Assembly: GCA_025331435.1 (NCBI GenBank)
Contig: JAIWNI010000015.1
Span: forward strand, 248,001-312,000
DNA: 64,000 bases
Source: Choanephora cucurbitarum
Taxonomy: Eukaryota; Mucoromycota; Mucoromycetes; Mucorales; Choanephoraceae
Direction: 5' to 3'
Below, one piece after another: positions 10,006-20,321 of this stretch. The notes beneath the pieces are model-generated. The model saw only the letters and a program-made list of their open reading frames with translations, did not search any database and was not told where the DNA came from. The position numbers and the translations under genes were made by a program. Position 1 is the stretch's first letter. Each line of letters opens with the position of its first letter.

Positions 10006-12338
10006 TGCTTACAGATGCTTGGGAAAATCCTTTAAAAGAGACTATCAAAGATGCTCGGTGGATACATGACTATCTTACGCGTTTAACTTCACTCTCTCTC
10101 GACCAGCTTCTACATGAACCTCTAGAACTAAGACAGGAGCAAGCGAACGCAATCAAAGATGCACAACAGCTTGCTTGTCATGAATACCCTCTACTTCTTC
10201 ACGCACAAACTTGCCGAGATACAGTAGAAGAAACGATGGACGAACTGGATGGCCAATTAGGACAATTTATTCAATCGATACCTGAGCTCGAAGAAGCCTG
10301 CCGCGTATTTGAAACACACGCCAATACCATTAAGCAAGAGCGTAACAAGATCGTTCGAGTGCTAGAGCATCAGCAGGTTCTAACAGACGTGCTGGAGATA
10401 CCTCAGCTGATGGAAACATGCGTACGCAACAGTTATTACTCGGAAGCTATGGATCTTGCTTCCCATGTACGCTTACTGTCAGTACGATACCCACTTCCGA
10501 TTATTCACTCGATTCAGCAGCAGGTTCAGGCTTCATCAGATCGCATGCTGATACAGTTAATCTCGCATCTTCGAAAGCCTGTGCGATTGGCAGCTGCAAT
10601 GAATATGGTAGGATTTCTACGTCGCATGGATGCATTTGATTCTGAGGCTGAATTGCGGATGGTGTTCCTGAGATGTAGACATGATTACTTGCAACAGCGC
10701 TTATTGCGGATTAAGCGTGATCTATCAGATGATACTCGCCAACGCGGCGTAGATGCGTTCGAATACACAAAGAAGTTCATTGACATCATGCGTGAACAGA
10801 TGTTTGAGACTGGAACACAGTATGTTTCTATCTTTCCTCATGAACAAGGAACCCTTTTGTCTGATTATATGGTACATGTCACTCAGTTGATCAAGTCTAC
10901 TTTAACAACCTATTTGCCAATGATTGAAGATACATCCTCATTAGCTTCTTTATTAAACCAACTACAATACTGCGGTATGTCTTTGGGCCGTATTGGACTG
11001 GATTTCCGAAATATCTTTGTGCACTTGTTTGAAGAAGCTCTGCAACCAATGTTGATACGATGGATTAATAATGCAGCTGAAGAACTGAAGGCTGTGATTT
11101 CTAAAGCAACCTTAGAGGGTAGCTTACCTAGCACTTGGATGGCTTCTAAGACTACCTCAACTACACAAACTAAGCGAAGTGCTTTTCAACCGCCTATGTT
11201 ACTTGTAGGTTATCCTTCGCTAGCTGTATTTACTAACAACATCTTATCAGTCCTAAACTCTCTCCGACTCTTACCTGCCATTAGCCTTTGCCAACCTATT
11301 ATAAGCACTTTAGATTCTTGCTTTTTGTTTATCAGTGAGGCTTTACAACAATATGGTGATTATGTTCAGAAACACATGCCTGATGAGATCGTGTTTCTCC
11401 AATCTTATGCAGCAGCTTATGCTCAGTGTTGTGTTCCTTATCTCGAATCATGTCTTGTTGACGGTATATATGGACATTTATCCATACCCAAGAAACACGA
11501 AGATGCCGTTAATCTTGTACTCCAAGCTTATCTGCCTGTCAGAGTGAAGGAGCCCATTCCATCTGAATCAGATAAGGAATTTTTGTTGAAGGATCAGCAG
11601 ATACTAGACAGCAAAAATTCTAGCTTAGAAGAAGTGAACGAAACCAAGACGAGCTTAGAGAATTTGAACGAAACAAATACAAATACAAACACAAGCACAA
11701 GCAGCGATGAGACTGATCAGGAACACGTGCAGGCTACTGACGATATTGTGATTGCAAATCACATGAAAGGCAAAGGAAGTCAGGAAGAAAGATTAGAAGT
11801 AAATGTAGTAAAAACAGATGGTTTGGTGACTGAAGAGACAACCGTTTCGCCGGAAGAGAAGGAGCAGTACCCAACACAAGAGTCAACAGAAGAAGGAAAC
11901 ACTGATGGTACAGAGATACTGGAAGAAAAGACAAGGGACGATGACAACGTGCCAGAAGAAAAAATAAGCGAGACAAAAGACCAAATGAATGAAAAAGAAG
12001 ACAAAATGAATGAAAAAGAAGACGAAATGAACGAAAAAGTAGATGAATTGAATGAAAAAGTAGACGAAGTAAATGAGAAAGAAGACGAAGTAAATGAGAA
12101 AGAAGACGAAAGAGAAATCAAGATAGACGAGCAAGATATCCAACAAATGACTGAGGCAACAGAAGAGAAAGCGAAAGAAGAGGAATCAAAAAAGATTGAT
12201 GAAACTGAAAATACAAAGGAGATTGAAGAAGATCCTTCAGCAAACAACAAACAGAATCAACAGAACGCTAAGCAAACAGAATCAAAGCCCAAAGCAAATC
12301 AGAAGAAGAAACACAAAAATAAAAAAGGAAAGCGCTAG
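9945..12338 (+). CDS. COG8: Conserved oligomeric Golgi complex subunit 8 (Dor1 family) with long acidic tail
   Basis: A 797-aa single-exon coding region; the start may be ATG 9945 or 9954. Residues about 25-540 match the Dor1/COG8 family: DYLTRLTSLSLDQLLHEP, the long helical region ending QERNKIVRVLEHQQVL, then SYYSEAMDLASHVRLL and HLRKPVRLAAAMNMVGFLRR. COG8 belongs to lobe B of the COG tether, which guides retrograde vesicles within the Golgi. The C-terminal 250 residues are unlike the family: disordered, Glu/Lys/Thr-rich, with six perfect-length heptads at residues 681-722 (MNEKEDK, MNEKEDE, MNEKVDE and so on; nt 11985-12110) and a basic end (KKKHKNKKGKR). The family is usually about 600 aa, so the tail is extra. 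The identification of the core is secure; the tail's role is unknown. Confidence 0.9.
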   Translation: MSMTMSSQTTYEESNDDLLCLLTDAWENPLKETIKDARWIHDYLTRLTSLSLDQLLHEPLELRQEQANAIKDAQQLACHEYPLLLHAQTCRDTVEETMDELDGQLGQFIQSIPELEEACRVFETHANTIKQERNKIVRVLEHQQVLTDVLEIPQLMETCVRNSYYSEAMDLASHVRLLSVRYPLPIIHSIQQQVQASSDRMLIQLISHLRKPVRLAAAMNMVGFLRRMDAFDSEAELRMVFLRCRHDYLQQRLLRIKRDLSDDTRQRGVDAFEYTKKFIDIMREQMFETGTQYVSIFPHEQGTLLSDYMVHVTQLIKSTLTTYLPMIEDTSSLASLLNQLQYCGMSLGRIGLDFRNIFVHLFEEALQPMLIRWINNAAEELKAVISKATLEGSLPSTWMASKTTSTTQTKRSAFQPPMLLVGYPSLAVFTNNILSVLNSLRLLPAISLCQPIISTLDSCFLFISEALQQYGDYVQKHMPDEIVFLQSYAAAYAQCCVPYLESCLVDGIYGHLSIPKKHEDAVNLVLQAYLPVRVKEPIPSESDKEFLLKDQQILDSKNSSLEEVNETKTSLENLNETNTNTNTSTSSDETDQEHVQATDDIVIANHMKGKGSQEERLEVNVVKTDGLVTEETTVSPEEKEQYPTQESTEEGNTDGTEILEEKTRDDDNVPEEKISETKDQMNEKEDKMNEKEDEMNEKVDELNEKVDEVNEKEDEVNEKEDEREIKIDEQDIQQMTEATEEKAKEEESKKIDETENTKEIEEDPSANNKQNQQNAKQTESKPKANQKKKHKNKKGKR
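11985..12110 (+). repeat. Six tandem 21-bp units inside COG8
   Basis: Six in-frame 21-bp units encode the heptad (M/L/V)NEK(E/V)D(E/K). Phase is kept throughout, so copy-number change would not break the gene. The hydrophobic first position every seven residues is compatible with a coiled coil or single alpha-helix. Confidence 0.85.
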
Positions 12339-12591
12339 TTATTGGAACCCTCGTTATTCCTTAACCATCTACTGTTTCTCTTTGTTTTTGATTTATTTAT
12401 TACAGCTAACAATAAGGGCTACTAGATACTGCTTTTCTTTCACAGCGTCCCTAAACTCCTCTCCGCCTTTCTCTTTTTATCTCACTTTTGCTTTGCAATA
12501 GTATATATTCTGATAAAGCATGTGCACACAAATGTAAAGATTTTGTCACACTCGTAAGTATAGATTTGTTCATCTCGTTTGTCCTATTTAT

Positions 12592-13411
12592 TCAAATACG
12601 CTCAATAATCATTTTTTCGATTTGGTTGACTTGTTCATCAATGCCAATATGACTTGTGTCTAACACAACTGCGTCTTCTGCCTGTAACAAAGGTGCTATT
12701 TTACGAGTACGGTCAGCCAGGTCACGGGCTTCTAGGTCTCTCTCAATAGCCTCCAATGTCTCGTTTTTATCCTTTGACTCTTTAAATCGTCTTTGAGCAC
12801 GAATATGAAGATCAGCCACGATAAAGACCTTCAATTCAGCATCAGGTAAAATAACAGTGCCAATATCACGTCCGTCCATTACTACACCTTGAATTTGACG
12901 GCCCTTGTACTCAAAACCTGAGGTATGAGCACCAGGTAACTCGCCTCTAGCCATACGTCGTTGCTGGTCGGCCAAAATGTCCCGCACAGCTTTATTGGAT
13001 GCTACTGGACTTATGTTGCGTGTGATGTTTGAAGATCGAATCTGATCGCTCACGTCATGGCCGTCCAAAGTAACTTGGCCAAGCTGAGGAAATGCAATTT
13101 TGCTGTTGCGTGCAATATCAGCTACTTGTTCTTCTTGAGTGACATCAATGTTTTGTTGTTGACATTTTAAAGTGACCTAAGGTTTTGTGTTATTCGAGTC
13201 ATCTCGACATCAACAAAGTACTTACTGCTCGGAACATGGCGCCAGAATCAATATAGCCAAAACCTAGTTTCTTGGCCAACAGCTTAGCTGTTGTACCTAG
13301 TTAAGGAAGTGCTTAGCAAAAAAAAGTAAGCAAAACTCTTTAAGTCTATAGCGTCTCACTCTTTCCCGAAGCACCTGGCCCGTCAATAGCAACTCGAAAT
13401 AAGCGAGACAT
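12592..13411 (-). CDS. Cytidylate kinase, bacterial Cmk type
   Basis: Three exons: 13411-13360, 13296-13226 and 13176-12592, together 235 aa. Exon 1 (MSRLFRVAIDGPGASGK) joins to STTAKLLAKKLGFGYIDSGA to complete a P-loop, then come the substrate-binding MDGRDIGTVILPDAELKVF and ARDLADRTRKIAPL segments with a late VLDTS motif. This is the bacterial Cmk fold family (CMP/dCMP to CDP/dCDP with ATP), not the adenylate-kinase-like UMP/CMP kinase that most eukaryotes use. Length is close to bacterial Cmk (about 225 aa). Two spliceosomal introns show that the gene is a resident nuclear gene and not contamination. No clear mitochondrial presequence is visible. The gene is convergent with COG8 (253 bp between stops). 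Family assignment is strong; bacterial ancestry is inferred. Confidence 0.88.
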
Positions 13412-14021
13412 TATTTAACAGAAAAATAAACTAAAAAAAAAACTTTTGGTTGCATAAAAAATTAAAAAGTAAACGAGACCCTAAAACTGACAAGTACGAA
13501 AGGAAAAGCTCTAATAATCCACCATTCTTGAAGCCATGCTTATTTGCATTGCATGATCATGCTAATTGTTGTAAAAGCTTGTAGACGTTATACAGCGATG
13601 TTAGCATAGTATTAGCAGCTAATTTAAACTTACCAAGTAATTATGCAAAGAGTAAGGACGGTGCGCAGACTATTGTCCGTTTCTTCTTTGCGCCTCTGCA
13701 AAAAAGAAAATGTGTTTTGTGAGTCAAATGTGATACGTTGCTTGGATTTTGCTTAAGCATTGTGAATTACTCTTGGGTGAAGTACATGAACTTTGATACA
13801 AACATAGAGAAATGAATTGGCAATAAACGCCAGAACGATTCAATATCAATGTCTTAATATTCTTTACGAAGCATTCACTGTAATTAAAAAGCATTATTTC
13901 TTGAAGATGCGCTTTATGATAGCCAAATGTTTATTTGAGTTTTGTTTGATGATTAAGCCAAGAGAAGCAGCTATAGAAGTTTAGTAGCTCTCACTATAGC
14001 TACATTACAAAAGAGAATGTT
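13412..14021. other. Intergenic, no gene seen
   Basis: AT-rich spacer holding the likely promoter of the cytidylate kinase (immediately above 13411) and the 3' flank of the SMP-motif gene at 14022-14333. No ORF of interest. Confidence 0.5.
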
Positions 14022-14333
14022 TTATTTCTTGTTAGCTTCATTAGCAATGCGATCAGCAACGCTTTGAGCAGAAGCAGCAAAAGAGCCAGACTTTACTGGT
14101 TCACCTAACTTGGTTTCAATAGACATGATAGGAGCAATATCAGATCGCTGAAGAGATGGTTGTGTAAGTGAATCTTTTTGAGTATCATGGACAGCTTTAT
14201 CCGCTACACTTTGAACTGAAGCAGCGAAGGAACCTCTTGATGTGTTCATGCCTGCCTTCGTTTGCTCAGACTTGATTTCTGAGGCTTGTTTGTGGAGTTC
14301 TTCAGCATCATGCTGTAATTGATTTTGTTCCAT
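14022..14333 (-). CDS. Small SMP-motif (seed-maturation-protein-like) protein
   Basis: A 103-aa hydrophilic, Ala/Ser/Gln-rich protein without cysteine. It contains two copies of the motif GSFAAS(V/A)QSVAD (residues about 54-66 and 83-95), which resembles the repeated core of the plant SMP/LEA family, plus N-terminal HDAEELHKQASEIKSEQ. Proteins of this type are found in dormant or dry structures, and in fungi are plausible desiccation or spore proteins; the function here is inferred from that resemblance only. A second, shorter gene with the same motif lies 249 bp upstream on the same strand, so the two are probably a tandem family. Single exon; start at the only suitable ATG (14333). Confidence 0.68.
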   Translation of the reverse strand: MEQNQLQHDAEELHKQASEIKSEQTKAGMNTSRGSFAASVQSVADKAVHDTQKDSLTQPSLQRSDIAPIMSIETKLGEPVKSGSFAASAQSVADRIANEANKK

Positions 14334-14582
14334 TTTGCAAAGTTGAAGAAAAAGAAAAGCAATAAAGATTTCTTACGCTGCAGTTCATAAAAAGTCATTT
14401 ATCATACAATGCTCTCAACATTCGGTCATTCTTTTTCATGTTAGATATAGACTCATAAATGAATAAGAGGAAAAGACATAAAGGTACCAAAGAAGTTATT
14501 TATTCAAAAGAAAAAAAAAGAGGGGGCACCAAAGAAAAAGAGAGCATCATGTTTGTACTTATGCAAAAGAGAAGACGTTTGT

Positions 14583-14750
14583 TTAATTCTTTTTCTGTTG
14601 ACCTTGGCCTTGGCCTTGGCCTTGGTTGGCATTTCTGTCAGCAGCAGATTGGGCACGAGCAGGGAAAGAATTTTTGCCAGTATCTTGATTATTTCTGGCA
14701 TTAGCAGATTGGATTCTTGCAGCAGCTTCTTTATCCATGGGAGTAGACAT
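14583..14750 (-). CDS. Very small SMP-motif protein, 55 aa
   Basis: An ORF of 55 codons from ATG 14750 to stop 14583-14585. It begins MSTPMDKEAAARIQSANARN, contains an SMP-like core (NSFPARAQSAADRNA) and ends in four Gln-Gly dipeptides followed by QQKKN. The core aligns with the motif of the neighbouring 103-aa gene (SFAASAQSVADRIA), which argues that this is a real gene despite its size. The QG run comes from a short tandem GGCCAA repeat, about 14601-14625. The role is unknown, presumably as for the neighbour. The plus-strand frames here are shadows of the repeat. Confidence 0.62.
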   Translation of the reverse strand: MSTPMDKEAAARIQSANARNNQDTGKNSFPARAQSAADRNANQGQGQGQGQQKKN

Positions 14751-15749
14751 ATTTTTGACGATTATTATTCAATAATTGAATGGGGAAATAAAGATGTTAA
14801 AAATTGCTTGGGTATTTATATCTAGAAAACTTCCATAAAAGTATGGATTAATTTCAGCAAGACTAAATGCAACGAATTGAAACAGATTATGAGAGCATTG
14901 TTTACGTTATAGCTGACATTAATAAGACTTGATTAGAATTGTAGTCTGGTTTAGTTTACAAGAACTAAACAAGCAAAAATCTTGAATTTTTTGTTACTTT
15001 TTTCTCAAGAATAGCTGTTCTCATTTGTAAGCTAAAAGCAACTGAAGCAAAAAACTTGTATATCATTAGTTTCACACAAGCAGCATGTGTGAAAAAGTTG
15101 GCGTTTTTCTTATACATATATCAGTTATATCATGCACAATAATGATTTATTTTGGGCGTTAGCCATGCTTTGTATCAATTGAAACACTGACAGCAGGATA
15201 AACAGTGTTGAATAGATTTGCTCATAAAAGTAGCATAAAAGCACACTAGCCATTAATGTCAAACAGATTTATTTGTATCAATTACATGCTTAAATCGAGT
15301 AAGATGACAACTACTGGTTTTCTCAAGTTGTCGTATTGCTATTTTGCAAGTGAATTAATGTTGTCGATAGATGATAACGATATGATAAAGAGAATGAATC
15401 GCTTGATGTTTGTTTGGATACTCTTATTAGAGAGGGGGTTGTCTAGATCATTTGCGAGGCCTGGCCCGATCGTTACAAAAGAAGATCTGATTAATTAAGG
15501 GTAAATAGCAACATTCGGTGTTTGCATTTTATTTGGATTGATTTATAGATTTATGCAAAAGACAGCACTAAAACGATTCAGCTGCTTTTAGAGTCTTAAT
15601 GATTAAGTGACCTATACACCAAAGAATACAATAAAAACATGATAAATGAACTTGCATTTATTTCAATTGCCCAACAATGCTTGAACCAAACGAATAGAAA
15701 CAGAGAAAGTTTGAAGAAGTGGAGGTAGTGGGGAGGGAATAGTATGCGA
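14751..15749. other. Intergenic, no gene seen
   Basis: AT-rich spacer with the promoter of the small SMP gene at its left end and the 3' flank of the RhoGAP gene at its right end. The open stretch at 15256-15498 on the plus strand has no coding-like composition. Confidence 0.45.
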
Positions 15750-18390
15750 TCATTGATTCTCGTCTTCTTCGTCATCATCAAAAAAAGAAGAGTCAATGCG
15801 AGCTTGAGAGGGTTTTTTAGGCTGGGTATCGTCTTTTTGATGTTGATCCTTTTCTTCCAAAAGTGTGTCTGCATCAAATATATCATCGCCATCAAACATG
15901 ATCTCTGCCTCTTTCTTTTTAGGTGATAAGGTAGGTGACGAAGGAGGAGATTCATGCTGTGTGATAGTAGAAGCAAATGATAAAGGAACTGTTCGAGCTA
16001 CAGTGTTTTCTACAGGGCTAGTAGGTGATGTGTTTCTCTGAAAAACGCCCATCATATTTGACCATCCTCCCTCAGCTGTCCCAGGGCGCATGAAAGACAT
16101 CATCAGACTACTGCGTTTGGTTTGTGCTTTTTCTTCTGTCTGTGCCACAATAGGCTTAGCATGACGTCTCTTTTCGCTTTCAGCATGCAACTTGAAAGTG
16201 GTTTCCGAAAATATGTCATCGTAATTGCAAATCAAAGCTTGACAGAACTTAAAGGGCACACGACTATTGAGGATAGAGAAAGTATCGTTTCGGTTCTTAA
16301 GGATCACTGGACCCATCGTTTGACAGATTTGATCCACAATATCTGAAGGTGCTGATGTGGTTTTAATAAATCTATTTGAAGAATTTGAAAGGACTATAAG
16401 TCTTGTTTCTTTTTTTATGTATGAGAGTAATCTTACCTTTTGATATGACTGAAAATTACTTGGAGTGTAGCAAAATGAGCTCCAGGTAAAGTAGCGATCA
16501 GATTACCAAAAGATGTCAAGCGCAAAGTCTCATCTTGATCTCCGTCTACAAATCAATCACTATCAACAACTACTCTTTTCTTTTAGCTTTGTCTTGTATA
16601 TCTACTTACAACTACCACCTAAAAGAGCATCCACAGGATCATAGAACTCATAAGTCATTAAGCATTCAGGCAGTTCCAACAGAAAATAACGGAGTACGGC
16701 CACAAGTAAGCCTGCATCATAGCCTTTGAATAACTCCATATCAACGCTGTTAGCTTGCACATTTAATTCTAAGCAAGCAGAGTGAACTCTGTCTAACGCA
16801 CAAGGTGTAGACCATAATTTCTGTTTAACCTCTTTGTCCTCTACTTGATCTACTTGGTTTTCTACAGTGGATAATAAACATGACACGAATTTAGGGACTT
16901 TGCTGTGTTCTTGTTTTCCTAAATCTTCAAGAGGCACACCAAACACTTGATCTAAAAAGCAGGAGAATTAGTTGCCATTGCGGCTTTGAAGAAAAAGTTG
17001 AGATACTACCTTGAGAAACACCATGATAATAATTCTCATACATGATAGCTTTAGGAGAAAATCCAGCAACAGCATATTGTTGTATGATAAACTGAATGTC
17101 TTGATCAGGCTTTAGAGATTCATGAAATACCATCATTTCTTCTACTGCGCGTTTGTCTTGAGGAATAGAGGAAGACAAGGCAGCAATGAAAGCTGAAATA
17201 AACTTCTTGAGTCTCTCAATACGATGAAGCTCCACCTGCTCCATCTCTTTCAAGTGGGCAAACATAGCTTCCTCAATCGCCATGCGCATTTGATCCAATT
17301 TGAGCACGCTCAATCGATAAGTTTGCTCATATCGTTCAGCTTCCCGTCTGGCTCTCTTATAAGGATCATCAGGCACAGTGGTATTGTTGATTAATCCACC
17401 CAGGGCACTATAGCCTGCATCTGAATGCGTACTAGCCAGTTCCTCTTCAGAAACTCGCCATTGATAATAAGAACTAGGTGAAGCAACAAATTTGTTTCCT
17501 CTTTGTCCGACAAGACGTAACATGTTGTAAGGATGAATCAGCTGTTGCCCAACCAAATCTGACATGGCAGGCGAATCTTTACATTGGGGCAAGTTTTGCT
17601 GTAACCAGATAGCAATATCTTCTCCTGTGGATGTGTTTTTGTAAGTGCCCAAGATAGGTACCTTATAATCACGCAAGGTAATTTCTTTTCTCATTTGACG
17701 TATAAGTGTATCCAATTCAGATCGAGGCATCACTTGATTTCCTAACTGCACAGATGTAGCCAGTTCAGGCAAGGGCGAAGTTGTTTCCGGAGATGCCTGT
17801 TTCTTCTTCTCTTCCTCCTCTTCTTTTTGTTCTCCCTTTTTTTGCCCCTCTTCTTCAGTTCCTTCTTCTCCTATTGCCTTGGAAGTAGATTCCTTAACTT
17901 TATCAGCGTCTCGGCATTTTCGATGATAATTTGTCTTTGCTTTCTCTGTCTCCTTGATCAATCCATCAAATTGTTTTAGCATACTATCCATTGCCTGTCT
18001 CGAATTGCCGATCACACGCTTATATTCTTCGTGGAAATCCTGCAAAGGCATCAAGACCTCTTCTGTGATAGTGAAGGCCGTTCGTTTATGCTGTTCACCA
18101 ATCACCTCGCTAGTTTCTTTCAGTTTGGAAAAACACTTGAGCAGACCAGCACCTTCATCGCGACCGAATCCAGCCGATCTCAAGCTTTGTCTACCTTGGT
18201 CTCCAAGTTTTTGAGCGTACAGTTCTTCGATGGCAATACGTTCCTTAAAGAACCCAATCATCTCTTCATTCTCTACTTTGCTCTGTCCTAACTTTTGATG
18301 AAGTACTGAGAATCCAGCTTGAAAGTCAGGTACAGACTTCTCTGGTTGCTTCTGAGACCAGAAGACTGACTTGAAGTGCTGTGTTGTCAT
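15750..18390 (-). CDS. F-BAR / DEP / RhoGAP protein, Rgd2-like
   Basis: Start at ATG 18390. Exon 1 encodes an F-BAR domain (SVFWSQKQPEKSVPDFQ, then FFKERIAIEELYAQKL) interrupted by an acidic EEEGQKKGEQKEEEEEKKK insert, and a DEP domain (STGEDIAIWLQQNLPQ ... HPYNMLRLVG). The join SQ-DQVFGVPLEDL begins the RhoGAP domain (FLLELPECLMTYEFYDPV, then IVDQICQTMGPVILKN). Short introns lie near 16953-17012, 16555-16610 and 16373-16436. The C-terminal tail is Ser/Pro-rich with an acidic end. This order is that of yeast Rgd2 (GAP for Cdc42/Rho5), acting on membrane curvature and actin polarity. Where the arginine finger is expected, the sequence reads KQKLWSTP with no Arg, so GAP activity may be weak or absent. 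Confidence 0.88.
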
Positions 18391-18722
18391 GGAAATGCAG
18401 TAAAGAGAAGAAGAAAAGAAAAAAAAGTAAACCTTATTTGGAAATTGAGTGCCTGTTACTTCATTTGAGGCTGAAATTCAAAACTGCATTTAGCTGCTAA
18501 TTGGGCTGATACTTTGATAAGAAAGAAAGTTATGTACGTAATGCTTCAAGATAGCTTAGATTCAACAAGATCGCATACTGAGACTGGATTGATCTAGAGA
18601 TTGGTCCGTTTCAAGCTTAAAAACAACGCAAACAAATATAGCAGGGACAATTGAAATTCATGCAAATAAGCAATAAGTTTAAATTAAATTTTGTCTAGTG
18701 ATGTATATTACAAAATGGCTTC

Positions 18723-20321
18723 TTATTCCATAATGGTCAGTGGTGGTAAATGGAGTAATGACACACCCTTCTTGTCATCACAATCAAAATTCCACTGCTT
18801 CCAATGATTTGCCTTGCCATGGCAAGGATAGCAGAAGCCACAAACAGATGTCTTGAAACCAGCACACATCTTGCGGCCATTCTGTAGGTTATCCAACATA
18901 TCATACATGGTACCTCCAATAGCATCAGGCTCATTGAAATCACCAAAATGCTTACCAATCATGTCATTTTCACAAACATCAATCTGTTGAATACGGCGAT
19001 CATGGATAGGCAGAATATTGAATGGGTATAGCCAGAGACCTAGATTTTGATCTTCATTCTTCACGAACACACGAGGCCCTTTTACACCAGCCACAAGATG
19101 AACTACATCTCTTGAGAGAATATAGAGAGCGCCTGCTGTATAAGGAGGAAAGATAGGCAAGGGATAGACAAGTTCACCGTTCTTATTCTCGGTGCTTCTA
19201 ATCGGTGGAATATTGTGATAGGCCAATCCTCTCCAATAACGCTTAGTGCGACCAGCCAATTCCATTTCCTTTGAGATGGTATCCCACCGAACAAAGACAT
19301 CATCATCTGTCTTGACAAAATAGTCGAAATCATATTGTTCTGCCCACTCAAATGCAGCATACACTTTCTTACTTAAATCTTCATACAGGTCTGAACAGGG
19401 CAACAAGAGGATATCATTATGTTCTCTCATCTCTCGATCTATCAACGGACCCACTGTGTCCTTAACCTGATCGTTAGGTGGTTGGCCTAGAATGAAAGTA
19501 TAAAAGTAGGAGATATGCTGGTTGTCTTGAGGCATCAACTTGAGTGTTGTCTCTCGAAACACTTTGCGTTTTTGGACGCTCTTGGCTGTCCAGGCAGATA
19601 GTACAAAGACCATCACACGTACTTCAGCTTCTGCTAGCTGAGGATGCTGTTGAAAAGTGGGTAAGGCCATGCGTTGTTCTGACAGCGCCACTGAGGCTCG
19701 ACGCATCTGAGCTACTTGGTACATGGAAGTAAACATAGTTATGAACACAACCACAGTCAATGGTAAGATCAAAACTCGTACAAAGGTGGATTTGTGATTG
19801 ATGCGTGGTTCTCGAGTCTCTGGGCGATGCTGAGGCCGGGAAGTCAATGTTATCTTGAGCATGTTGGACACAAAGAAAATAAGACAGACTGTCATCCACT
19901 TCCAGATAGGCTGATCAATACCATAATAAGAACTGAGATAAGCTGATACAGACCAATTGATGAATATCAGTGTCACTAATCTAAAAATGGCATTTCCAAG
20001 CTCGTAATGGTGAAGCCATCTCTTTAGCATACTGGTTGTCAATATCCAACTCCAATAGCCTGCTAATAAGCACTATACAATTGTAAGCATAAATAAATAA
20101 ACTGCTTAGAGATAGACGTTAATTACCCATAATAAAGCAGTAGAATGAATAAGAGGTGTACTCTTGTTCTTGAAGATATCTGAAGAAGAAGTAATGAAGG
20201 TATCGACCAAGTTGTTATAGATTCCAATAGCTGAAGGAATCAAGCAGAGAGATCTCAAAGCCATGATGGGCATTTGAAACCGCTTTGGCACATTCAGAGA
20301 AGTGATGCCTCTTTCCTTCAT
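18723..20321 (-). CDS. Multi-pass GT31 (beta-1,3-galactosyltransferase-like) glycosyltransferase
   Basis: Two coding exons, 20321-20127 and 20072-18723, give 514 aa. Exon 1 (MKERGITSLNVPKRF) and the start of exon 2 contain several hydrophobic spans (LLW|CLLAGYWSWIL, LVTLIFINWSVSAYL, WKWMTVCLIFFVSNML, VRVLILPLTVVVFITMF), so the enzyme is anchored by several passes instead of the usual single one. The luminal domain has GT31 signatures: FVKTDDDVFVRW (DxD metal and sugar-nucleotide binding), a YTAGALYILSRD-type segment and NEDQNLGLW (the EDxxLG motif). The C-terminus is Cys-rich (CGFCYPCHG). It probably transfers Gal or GlcNAc in the Golgi. Upstream, GTAAGT (about 20385) and an acceptor at about 20328 suggest a 5'-UTR intron just before the start. 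Confidence 0.85.

Noticed and set aside
11734..12250. Long minus-strand open frames (Ser/Phe-rich, up to 156 aa) opposite COG8
   Set aside because: They are the antisense of the Glu/Lys-rich COG8 tail; composition follows from the repeat, and COG8 is clearly the real gene.
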